Source of the DNA: Thelephora terrestris
Lineage: Eukaryota > Basidiomycota > Agaricomycetes > Thelephorales > Thelephoraceae
DNA: 64,000 bases
Assembly: GCA_015956445.1 (NCBI GenBank)
Contig: WIUZ02000003.1
Coordinates: 1,984,001 to 2,048,000 of the forward strand
Direction: 5' to 3'
Shown here: positions 24,877 to 34,461 of the stretch, in pieces
How the letters are laid out: every line of letters starts with the position of its first letter
Numbering within the stretch: the first letter of the stretch is position 1
Position numbers and translations under genes: made by a program
The notes under the pieces: generated by a model
What the model was told of the DNA's origin: nothing
Seen by the model: only the letters and a program-made list of their open reading frames with translations
Databases searched by the model: none

Positions 24877-27800
24877 TGTCAGGGCCACTCTACCCCAACA
24901 ACTACCAGTTCACTGAGCCGACTCCGCAGAGTACTCACTAGTCCAACTAGTTTGAGAGAGAACGATCACGTCTCTTTTCTTCCGGTAGGTTGTCCGAGGT
25001 CACTACAAGTCAGGTCGAAATCCTAAAGAGAAACCCAACCTAAACCGCACTTCGTTCGGTTTAACAAACAAGGGTTGATCCCTACAACAGGATTTGATGA
25101 CTCCACCAGTTGATCGACTGGACGCTCGAGGTGTTCTAATATGACTGCTGGGAGTCTATAGTTACGAGGCGCAGTTGACGCGCAGAGCGGGAGGGAGAGC
25201 AGATGGGATGTCTTGGATCAAACAAGAAACTCTGACTTGTCCTTAACTGCAACTGGGCTGAGAAGGGCAGAGGATTTCCTGAGGTAACAAAACTAAGGTA
25301 CTACGATACAGCCACAGTTGCTACTTATACTAAAGGAGTGGCCATGACGTCAATACCCTAATATACCCTTATCAAGTCCAGAACAAAGGGAGATAAGGAG
25401 TGTGAGAACGCTAAGTAAGGGAAGCGAACAAAGATGACGCGTGGGAGAATAAAGACAAAGGGCCTTACTAGCGTGTGAAGGATTGCATAAAAGATAAGGA
25501 ATGTCCGCATGAAACATAGGGGTGAAGATAACACTAGTCCTAAAAGAAAAAGGGGCATGGGTCATGAAAGTTCGTACCTGGGGATCACACCCAAGGGTCA
25601 GGTGGCAATCTCCCTTTACATAGTTGTACCAGCGGATTCGGGAGTAGAGCCATGCAAACATCCCTTGTTGTCTGTAGGCGGTAACAGCATCACGGACTAG
25701 TGGCAACCTCAACGTACGTCCGAACATGAGGAGGTCGAGCCTAGACTCATGGGACATGAGGGATTACAGATTCGCCGGCGTTTCACGCTAACGGCTACTC
25801 CACATTCGCTGAGCTAAACAAAAGGAGTCTAAGGCACTCCTTCCGAATAACGGCGATTCCTTTCTCCAGTTAGGAGACTGTGATGTGACTGTCCACGTGT
25901 GTGATCAGGGTCCAGGGTTGATCGTAATCGTAAAGTCATGAGGGGTCGTAAAAGGGGTTCGTGATGTCATGAAGGGGTCATCAGGGTCTTGAGACCTATT
26001 TTTAGTGCGCGCGCGTTCTAGGCGTTCCGGAACGAAGTTCTTCCAAGGCCGTCCCGCGGGCCGAGGTGTCAGCTTGATGTAGTAAGCCAACGATGATGTA
26101 CAGGGGCGGAAGTTGATGTGACCCGGACCAATGAGGTTCGTCGAGGTAGGTCACGTGAAGGATCACCGATCTAGGCTATAAGAAGGACGTCTTCTTGGAG
26201 CCATCCTTGATCAGCAACACCAGCAACTTCCCCATCATCTTACCAAAACATGTCCTTCCCCAACAACCATACCTACAAAGTCGCCAATGGTATCTCCACC
26301 ATTTCTCGCATCAACCGTCGTGCCGCCACTCGCAAGACCTACGCCTGTGCAGCTAGGACTCCCTATATCACGGATGACCAGGTTTGGGGGAGACCTAGAG
26401 CTTTTGAGTGCTAGCACTAACGCCTTCCTCTAGGTAGAGGTTCGTTCTTTCGGGCGTTGATGTCCAGCTAACGGCTTCTAGATCTTGGAGGTCATCACGG
26501 AAGTGGACACCGAACGTCTCAGGGAGACGATGCCTCATTTGATGGGGTTGACCTGGGATGACGAGCTCTGGGTCCGTACAATCATCGCCGAGAAGGTGGC
26601 CTTCCGAATGAGGGGTAGGTTCGGGGAGCTGGAGCATCCGATCAAGAAGGAGCTCTGGTACACCCTGCAGAGGGGAATCTACGATCAGGACCTATTGGAG
26701 CACGGAGCAACCGTTCCTCGGGCCGTTTGCCATGCCACTGCCGCCACGTCGTTGTTGTGGTCGCTCGTTCGAGAGGGGGAAAGCCGGGTAGGTTTTCCGT
26801 CTGAATATTCGAGTATGACTCTCGACTAATCAGACTGCCTAGGTGGAACGATTGGAGCGGGAGGTGAAGGAAGCGAAGGCAGACGTCCTTCGTTTGTCGG
26901 CGGAAGGTCTTCAGATGAAGGAGACCTTGGCAGCCTTTCAACAGGGAACGAACGAAGCGTTGGAGGCAATGGTAGCCAATCATCAAGAGTTGATCGCCGG
27001 GTTGAAGGTTAGGGATAACAACATCAAGGGGGCTTTGGCCAGGAGGGATGAAAAGGTAGCTTTCCTCATCTCGAAGACGAAATGAGGGAAGCTGACACTT
27101 CTTCTAGACCGAGGAACTAGAGAACGTGGTGGCCGTATTGACAGCGCAGGTTGAGTCCTTACAGGACAAGACCTGCAACTGCAAGGAGGGTCCCAAGTTG
27201 GTTGGTCAGGGGACCGCCGATGTTCCGTTCGAGTTGGAGTACGCCGACGAGGTGGTACTCCCATCGCCTAACCCGTCGTCCTATGCGACGCCTCCAATCG
27301 AGAACGCGGTTCCCGTTCCGACTCCTGGTCCGGCTTCCACTCTGGCCGCTTCCGACAAGGAGAACTGTGGGCGCTGCGTCTTGCAGCCAATCCATCAGTT
27401 GGTGAAGATCGAGGATGAGGTCATGGAGGTGGACCGAGCCGAGGATGCTCCGAGGGTCGCCGAGGTACGTCCGGTGACTAAGGGGCAACGTTGCAAACGC
27501 TCTCGACGCCGTCCTGCTCATCGCATGGCTCCCTCGGCTAACCCTTATCCTCGACCAGTTGAGTCGGATGGTGACCTCTCTGGTCGAGGTGAGGAGCGAG
27601 GATTCCGATATCGGGTCCACCGTCCTTACCGACAGGTCGAGTCCGAGATCCAACTCCGACACCAGCTTCGCCTCGCAAGACAGGATCCCACCCAGGGGTC
27701 CGATGAGGGAGACGGAGGGTCGCTTGCCGACTACGTCGATAGTGCTGCCGAGCAGTCACCCGGTGATGGAGATGTGGGACCAGGTGTTCCGCAGTTCGGT

Positions 27801-28173
27801 GACATCTGGGAGGCTGATCGGTCCGCTCGAAGGCATCTCTTCTTATCGGCTTGAACTAGTCGTTCAGCTGAGTGCTGAAGATGGTGACGCCATGTTCGGG
27901 GAGGTCCTAGCGAGGAGGGGCCAGCACTACGATCTCCGAGATGGACGTTTGATGACCTTCAGGCCTGCCGTAGATAGAGTCGACTTTTGATGGGATTGGG
28001 ATAGCACTTGTATAGCTCGTTGTGGATTCGCTGGGAATAGTACGCGCGTGTGTGTGTTTCGAATGATTGGTGTGAAGGATAAGGAGAGTGAATCATTCAA
28101 ACATAAGAATTGGTAAGAAGAGTTTGAAGAAAGAGCGTGTTATAAAAAGTTTAAAAATACCATGTTCCTGACA
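24877..28173 (-). mobile_element. Solo-LTR-like unit, family 2, copy 1 (fossil, 3,297 bp)
   Basis: Bounded by TGTCAGGGCC on the left and GTTCCTGACA on the right, with the 5-bp target duplication TGATC (24872-24876 and 28174-28178). The same 3,297-bp unit occurs at 58912-62208 with a different duplication. It has TG...CA ends and no second LTR or gag-pol inside. In the minus direction a TATAAG box (25329-25325) is followed by about 450 bp to the end, as in an LTR with a very long U3. A spliced antisense gene lies in the U3. It looks recent, since the two copies differ by only a few percent. It inserted in the transposase gene of the DNA transposon. Confidence 0.75.
26250..27990 (+). CDS. Antisense coiled-coil gene in LTR-like unit, copy 1
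   Basis: A TATAAG box at 26177 precedes the ATG at 26250 (MSFPNNHTYKVANGISTISR). The region reads as several exons separated by short GT-AG introns (for example about 26381-26481). It includes LTWDDELWVRTIIAEKVAF, a predicted coiled coil (VERLEREVKEAKADVLRLSA, then MKETLAAFQQ), a second helical stretch (ENVVAVLTAQVESLQDKTC) and a long acidic/Pro-rich linker. Two overlapping frames stay open near the 3' end (27126-27854 and 27559-27990), so the true terminus is unclear. No known domain. The same gene is present in copy 2 with few differences. It belongs to a retroelement-like unit. Confidence 0.6.
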
Positions 28174-28178
28174 TGATC

Positions 28179-29273
28179 CCATTGGAAGCAAACAGGTCGA
28201 GGTAGTTGGCCTAGATGAGCGGCGTGGATTTACACTCATGGTGGGAGTCTCAATGAGTGGAGAAGTAATTCCATTCCAGGCTATCTACCGTGGGCGGTCA
28301 CCGGCTTCCCTCCCTTCACCCTCTGCTCCTGGATACAAGAAAGCTACTCAAGAGCTCAAGTTTCAGTTTGAATACTCTAGAACTGATAACCACTGGTCAA
28401 CAATCAGGACGATGAAGAGCTATGTTACTGATATCCTTGCACCATACTTCGAATCCCACAGAAAGCAGCTCAAGCTCCCCAACCAAATATGTATTTGGCA
28501 AATCGACTGCTGGTCAGTCCACAGATCCCTTGAGTTCCGGAGCTGGATGGACGTAGCATATCTGTGGATTCGCATTCACTTTGTTCCAGCCAATTGCACT
28601 GGCTTGTTTCAGCCATGTGATGTTGGAATCCAGCGAATACTCAAGTTAGCAATCAAGCGATCTGCTCTCAGTGACATTGTGGACCACACCATGGTTCAGC
28701 TGAACTCAGGCATCACACCTGACCAGATTGCCTTTGATAAGCGAATGGGGGTGGTTCGGGATCGTTCAGTGATGTGGTTGATCAATGGGTATATGGCTAT
28801 TAACAATCCAGAAATTATTCAAAAGGTACCCTTAATGCAATTATACATTTAGAGCACTTACTCATTTCATCTTCTAGGCTTTCAGGCTCTGTTCAACTGG
28901 AGAAGAGGACTTCAACCTCTCATATGACTCTTTAACAAGTGAAGAGGCAGAGGTGGCACTTGTAGAACGGATGAAACATCAAGAGTTCATGGACACACTT
29001 CAAAAACCAGAGGCTATTGGGATGGAAGATGACAATGGCAATCTTCCTAACAATCAGGAAGATAATCCCATCATATGTGATGAAATTGACTCATCTAGGA
29101 CTATGGCAGAGGAGATAGCCAATTTTATGGCTGTTGGTGTAGCAGATGAGATCTCAGAGAAAGATGAGGTATGTGTTGGAACAGACCTATCACAATTCAT
29201 TGGGCATGAGTTCTCTGTACAAAATGCCACAACAGCGTGGATGAGTTGGGATGCAAAGGGAGCTTCTATGTAG
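28179..29273 (+). CDS. Ulp1-like protease-DDE_1 transposase, 3' part
   Basis: Continues the DDE_1 domain in the same frame as exon 3: KQVEVVGLDERRGFTLMVGV, GEVIPFQAIYRGRSPASLPS, then the second catalytic Asp in ICIWQIDCWSVHRSLEFRSW and the third in NCTGLFQPCDVGIQRILK. All three acidic residues of the pogo-like DDE/D triad are therefore present across the gene. An intron (about 28827-28877) leads to a last acidic exon stopping at 29271-29273. Removing the LTR-like unit with one duplication copy leaves the frame uninterrupted, so its insertion is the only visible lesion. Confidence 0.85.
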
Positions 29274-29389
29274 GTCAAGCAGTAGCAAGTAAGATATGAT
29301 TTGTCCCTCATGTAACTAGTAATGAAAGGGTTGTGGAACTTGCAATCACAAGTAATGGATGTTAAAACCCTAGGACAGGGGAAAAAATT

Positions 29390-29700
29390 GAGCGCATGGA
29401 TGATAAGACTCTGTGGGGGTGGAAAACCCAAAAATTACCAATCACAGGATCTTATGGGGGCAAAATGACGATCACAGGGTCCTATGGGGTAGAAAAACCA
29501 AAAACTACCGATGACAAGGCCCTATGGGGCAGAAAAACCAAAAATTACTGATGACGACGCCCTACGGGGTGGCAAAACCAAAAATGACCGATGACGACAC
29601 CCTATGGGGCGGCAAAACCAAAACTGACTGACAAAAAAATTTATGGGGGCGGCAGAACCAGCAATGACGGCAAAATGATGAGGGCCGGCAAACCTAGTGA
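29390..29700 (+). repeat. Minisatellite downstream of the transposase gene
   Basis: About six units of roughly 45-50 bp built on CCTATGGGG-GGCAAAACCAAAAATTACCGATGAC, with progressive variation, between the transposase stop and the right satellite array. Confidence 0.65.
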
Positions 29701-29736
29701 TGACCGCTGACTGCCGCTTTGGTTGTGTGGGTACAG

Positions 29737-29915
29737 TATTTGGAAAAATAACATATTTGGAAAAAATAACATATTTGGAAAAAATAACATATTTGGAAAA
29801 AATAACATATTTGGAAAAAATAACATATTTGGAAAAAATAACATATTTGGAAAAAATAACATATTTGGAAAAAATAACATATTTGGAAAAAATAACATAT
29901 TTGGAAAAAATAACA
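29737..29915 (-). repeat. 18-bp satellite array, right
   Basis: About ten near-perfect AACATATTTGGAAAAAAT units that join the right terminal inverted repeat; counterpart of the array at 15558 and 21203. Confidence 0.88.
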
Positions 29916-29917
29916 TA

Positions 29918-30538
29918 CGGAAAAAACATAACATATGGGGGGAAAAACATATGGAAAAAACATAACATATGGGGAAAATATGACATATGGTCAAAACATA
30001 ACATATGGGCAAAACATAACATATCTGAATAACATAACATACACCCAGGAAATAGTAAAACCCGCCCCAAGCCCAGGGGAGGTGAGGAATTATTTTACAC
30101 TTCCACTGGGAGTTTATATTACTCGGCCTAAGTGAAACTCCCAAAGAGTTTTACTAAAACCATAAGGACAGTTGGAAAATCGTAGTCTACCATAGTCGAT
30201 TACAAAAAAAATCGTAGTGTAATGTAGTCGCGCAAATGGTATAGTGACTATTGAATTTTTGGAAAGGGAATGTCGTCGAAAATTTCCGACTTTCGGAAAT
30301 CCGCATAGAATTCCGTGAGTCAGACAGAGTTACGGAAGTCTGATTCAATTATCGCAAGTCCTCGGCATATGTGAACGACAGTCGGAGATAAGAAATGATT
30401 GTCGTCAATCCGAGCGATCCTTGACGACATTCACGGAGAGTGTCGACAATGGCGATTTATGCCACGAAACTCTGGGAAATTTTGGTGAAAACACGCGATT
30501 ATCGCCGTGATTAATTTTTGTACAATCCGAACAGCATA
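29918..30538 (-). repeat. Right terminal inverted repeat of the Ulp1-DDE transposon
   Basis: Inverted copy of 14937-15557; ends ...CCGAACAGCATA at 30538, directly before the CCGCGC target duplication. Confidence 0.9.
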
Positions 30539-30593
30539 CCGCGCCGCTGCTATCGATACCATCATGGAGGTACAAGCGGCTTTGGGACAGTGA
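30539..30593 (+). pseudogene. Carboxylesterase pseudogene, 3' remnant
   Basis: Carries on exactly where 14936 stopped, with the CCGCGC target duplication, and reads DTIMEVQAALGQ then stop, like 33880-33930. The following 130 bp (to about 30725) match the 3' flank of the intact copy at 33931-34070, which proves this was one gene before the insertion. Confidence 0.92.
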
Positions 30594-31474
30594 AACTTTC
30601 TTCTCTTTCTCTCAAATTTTCGAACGGGTTTACCCCCATCAGCGGTCGGACATCTGCGTTTTCCATTCACGATCTGTTTCCCACGGGAAATTTTGATACA
30701 CAGACTATCCGGATCTCAAGCAATATACGGTTTCTGGTGTATATGCGTACTTCCAGATATCTGCGGTTGACTTTGAAGGACTTCCGCCTCCAACGCTAGG
30801 TGAGGTTTGAATGGCCCTGGAGTCAGTCCTTGTGCGAGTGACAAACCGATCGGTTTCTAACTCGCGAAGGCATTCTGCAAGGGCATTTACTCTCGTGCAT
30901 CTGAAGTTCACCGTTTCGAGATTACTTTTTGCGATTCAAAGTTCATTGTGTGAACACTGCAGGATCAACAGCTCCCGGAGCATCTTTCCCAAATATAACG
31001 GGGAAAATAAGCCGAAAGGACCCCATCCGCCGGTTAAACCGTGCCGGAACGGACCAGGGCAAACGCCCAGTGTGCGTGTAAGAGGGCTCGATACGCATGG
31101 ATGTGATCACCTGTTGGAAAGGCCGTGGTGTCAGTGGGAGGGTTGAATTCCCGACTCAAACTCCGGAGACAAAAATTGCGAGTGTGGGAAGATCTCACCG
31201 TTTTACACTGCGCACGGCTTTCACGAGCTCCCTCGTGTATTCCGCATACTCGGTGACACATGGCCGATGTGTTGTCTGAGTCATCAATGGCGGCGAGAAG
31301 CCGCTTGTTCTCAGCCCCAGCCCCCCTTTTCTCATCGGGTCAGAGAAGTTGATCATAAATGTTGATGGTCACATACGTGGATCATAGGGGTTGGAATGTT
31401 TATTTAAGCCTACCACCGACTGCCTCTATGGCTTCTCCGACCTCCTACCCCTGGTCATATCAACGACCCCAAGG
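30594..31474. other. Pseudogene 3' flank and promoter of the intact esterase
   Basis: 30594-30725 is the former 3' flank of the broken esterase. 30725-31200 holds no gene I can support. About 31200-31474 is the esterase promoter, similar to 14100-14422, with TATTTAAG at 31400-31407, about 70 bp before the ATG. Confidence 0.6.
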
Positions 31475-33930
31475 ATGTTGCTCAAGGTGCTCGTACTTCT
31501 CGGGACCCTCCTCCAGGCTGGCGTTTACGCCGCAGCGATTTCAAACAAACGTGACGGAGGCCCCGTGGTTGGTCTAAGTTATGCAACGTTCCAGGGAGCT
31601 TCGTCGGGTGGGGTAGAGAGTTTCTTGGGCATTCCCTATGCCCAACCTCCAGTCGGGAACCTCCGATTTCGTCGTCCTCAACCCCCACTTCCTTCGTCCG
31701 ATACCAAACTCGTGAGTGATCTTGTAGTACATTGCGGAGATTTCCCGGTGATCTTTGTCTTTGATTGCTTCCCTTCTTTCTGTCAGGCCACAACATATGG
31801 AGATGCTTGTCTCCAACAGAGCTATACACTACCTATTGTTTCGGGCATCAATTACACTGTACTGGCCGGATTTTCCACAAAGGCCAATGCCTCTGAAGAC
31901 TGTACGTGCCTTTTTGTTGACGTTTGAATTGGCACGATCGTAAGACAAACTTTGATCACAAATTCAATCTTGCAGGTCTGTACGCAAATGTGGTCCGCCC
32001 TGCCGGTGTCACAGAACAAAGCAAACTCCCGGTTGTCGTTGTGAGTACTTGACCTGTGCGGTCTGTGATATCCTAGTGGTCTCTGAACTAGTATTGCAAG
32101 TGGGTCTATGGCGGTGCTTTCGCTGTTGGTGACGGATCTACCTATGATGGCACCACCGTCGTACAACGTTCGGTCCAGCTTGGGGAACCGGTCATCTATG
32201 TAAACTTCAACTACCGTTTGAATGCTTTTGGTTTCCTCGGCGGAAAAGAGGCTCTAGCGGGAGGAGCTGCGAATATCGGCTTATACGATCGTGAGTGTCA
32301 CCTCCATAATCAAGGTCTCTGACCGTTCCTCCTTCGGCCTCGCTGACAGATGAATCACGGTTTTACAGAAAGGTTCTTCCTGGACTGGGTCAAGACTTAT
32401 ATCTCCAAGTTCGGTGGTGATCCGAACCAGATTACCGCGTGAGTTTGGTTCAGCGTAGCTACTGCGTCGCCACTGACCGCCCGCATTGCGCGCTCCGCAC
32501 AGATGGGGTCAGAGCGCAGGGGCTCTCTCAGTCAGCATCCACATTCTCACGAACCCCACGAACCCTCCCTTTAATGCCGCTATCCTGGTACGCGTTCGCG
32601 AATCCGAAAGCCAGTTTTTTCACCGCTGACAGCCTTGATTCGTAGCATTCAAATTATGCGGGCGCGATCTTCAAGACCGATAGCCAGAAATTCCAAGCCA
32701 TCTACGATCAATTGGTTCAGTTCACCAGATGTAACTCAGCCCTGGACACCTTGGAATGTCTCCGAGCTGTCCCATATGCCACCCTTGCAGATGCCGTCAA
32801 CAATACACCCTCATTCTTGTCTCCTAATGGATTGGATCTGACCTGGGTCCCCAGCATCGACGGAGAATTCCTACAGAAGTCTCTGAGTGACTACCTTAAT
32901 GAGGGATCCTATGCTAGGATACCGGTTCTGGGTGGTCAGGTTGATGATGAAGGAACGTGAGTCCGGTCCTCACTTCTCCCAGGCCTCGTGAAGATGTGAT
33001 GTTCAATGGTTACTCTGTTATTTTTCTAGATTCTTCTCTCTTAACAACAGCCAGTCGATCACGTGGGTTCTCTAGCACGCTTACCAACTGACCACACCGT
33101 TTCACACTTTCCTTTTGTAGCACTGATGCCGAAGTCAAAGCCTTCATGAAGGCACACCTCTTCCTTGGAGCTACCGATGCTCAAGTCGACCTGTTGGCCA
33201 GCAAGTATTCCCAGGATCCTGCTGCAGTGAGCTACTCTACCCGAGCTCTCGAAACCTCCTTCCGACTGAGTTCTCCTAGGGCTCTCCATTTGGTACCGGA
33301 AACCTCAGTGATTTCACGTGAGCCCAATCACTCCTCTCATACTGACAGTTTGGGGTTGATACATCTAAACCACAGTCCTGAATTCAAGCGCCTGGCCGCT
33401 ATTCAGGGTGACACGGTCATGCAATCAGGTCGTCGTCTCGCGTTCTCCAAGTGGGCCACTACCCAGAACATTTGGTCATTCCGTTCGTCCCCCCGCTTTC
33501 AAACGGTCGTTTTCTGGGCGAATGCACTAACTTGCGACTTTTTCAACTTAGTGTGGAAGCGTGACAAGAACATACTCTACCTTGGGTCTGTCCACGGTGC
33601 TGACCTCGCTGAGCTGTACGATATCACTGGTGGTGATCACCTTGGCGCGGATGCTGTCGGTGCGTCCATTTTCCTTCTTTTATATGATCCCCGCGATTGA
33701 CGAGGATCACATCAGTCAACTTCATCAATCATCAGGACCCCAACTACTCGAAGGATTCCACGGCCTCGAGCGTGCTGTCGAAGATCGCTTGGCCAAAATA
33801 CACCGTCGACAGCAAGCAGATGTTGCTGTTCAGCGACAACGCCACGGAAGAGTACACCACTATTCCCGACACATACCGCGCCGATGCTATCGATACCATC
33901 ATGGAGGTACAAGCGGCTTTGGGACAGTGA
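31475..33930 (+). CDS. Secreted carboxylesterase/lipase type B
   Basis: Alpha/beta-hydrolase of the cholinesterase/carboxylesterase family, probably secreted and acting on lipid or xenobiotic esters. The signal peptide is MLLKVLVLLGTLLQAGVYA. Then come the family start FLGIPYAQPPVGNLRFRRPQP, the oxyanion-hole region WVYGGAF, FNYRLNAFGFLGG and the nucleophile elbow AWGQSAGALS (GQSAG instead of the usual GESAG). The acid is in GGQVDDEGT and the catalytic His in LYLGSVHGADLAELY. The end IDTIMEVQAALGQ stops at 33928-33930. About ten short introns with good GT-AG ends are needed. All catalytic residues are present. Paralogues lie at 14423 (dead) and 53072 (intact, opposite strand). Confidence 0.9.
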
Positions 33931-34461
33931 AAACGTTCTTTTCTTTCTTATCAATTGTCGAACGTGTTTACCTCCATCGGCGGTCGGACGTCTGCGTTTT
34001 CTGTTCACGAATTGTTACCCACGAGAACTTTTTGACACACGTACTGTCAGAATTCCAAGTAATATTTGATTGGATGTAGTACTCGCCGATTTGCCTGCCT
34101 GCTGTAAAACTCTACAATCGTGAGGCATAGGGTATAAACTGTTTTCCAAGATACCAGAAAACAGGATGCATCAGAACCTATTATGAATTGCGCGCCGAGC
34201 GATATAACCCACAGTACTTACATGCCGCGTTTCAGTACCGTCAAAACATCAACAGATGTTTTAATCTTTTGGAAGGAGGTTTACTGAAACACCAATACTT
34301 ACTTGCTATACGCGGAAGACTTCTGGGAGGAGCGTGGGTACACTTTTCAAATACGGGACGGTAAGTGGCCCGTGCGTGCCAGCGCCCACCCTGGGCTCGC
34401 CCCGAAGGATCAGACCATCACCGTGCATGTTTCACCCCCTCCACTTCCACCGGATAAACCG
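33931..34461. other. Esterase 3' flank and NLR upstream region
   Basis: 33931-34070 is the esterase 3' flank (repeated at 30594). The frame of the NLR is open upstream to 34303, so an alternative start there is possible. Nothing else seen. Confidence 0.5.

Larger units (their letters stand above)
14937..30538 (+). mobile_element. 15.6-kb TIR DNA transposon with Ulp1-DDE_1 gene
   Basis: Both ends are inverted copies beginning TATGCTGTTCGGATTGTAC. They align base for base without indels for about 620 bp (14937-15557 against 29918-30538). The 6-bp target duplication CCGCGC flanks it (14931-14936 and 30539-30544), and joining the flanks restores the esterase coding sequence seen intact at 33870-33930. 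It encodes a transposase gene at 22422-29273 with a Ulp1-like protease part and a DDE_1 part. Internal satellite arrays continue from the TIRs. About 5.5 kb (foldback plus LTR-like unit) and 3.3 kb (second LTR-like unit) are later insertions, leaving a core near 6.5 kb. Length and 6-bp duplication recall Polintons, but no polymerase, ATPase or capsid gene is present. I cannot place it in a named superfamily; the DDE_1 domain points to the pogo/Tc1-mariner side, which normally duplicates TA, so the 6-bp duplication is unusual. Confidence 0.9.

Noticed and set aside
24877-28173. Ordinary TIR DNA transposon for the 3,297-bp unit
   Set aside because: Only the first 7 bases are inverted, duplications are 5 bp, ends are TG...CA and a TATA box sits as in an LTR; a solo LTR explains this better, although it is not proven.
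14937-30538. Polinton/Maverick identity of the large TIR element
   Set aside because: Size, long TIRs, 6-bp duplication and a Ulp1-like protease fit superficially, but there is no DNA polymerase B, packaging ATPase, capsid or retroviral-type integrase, and the transposase is DDE_1.
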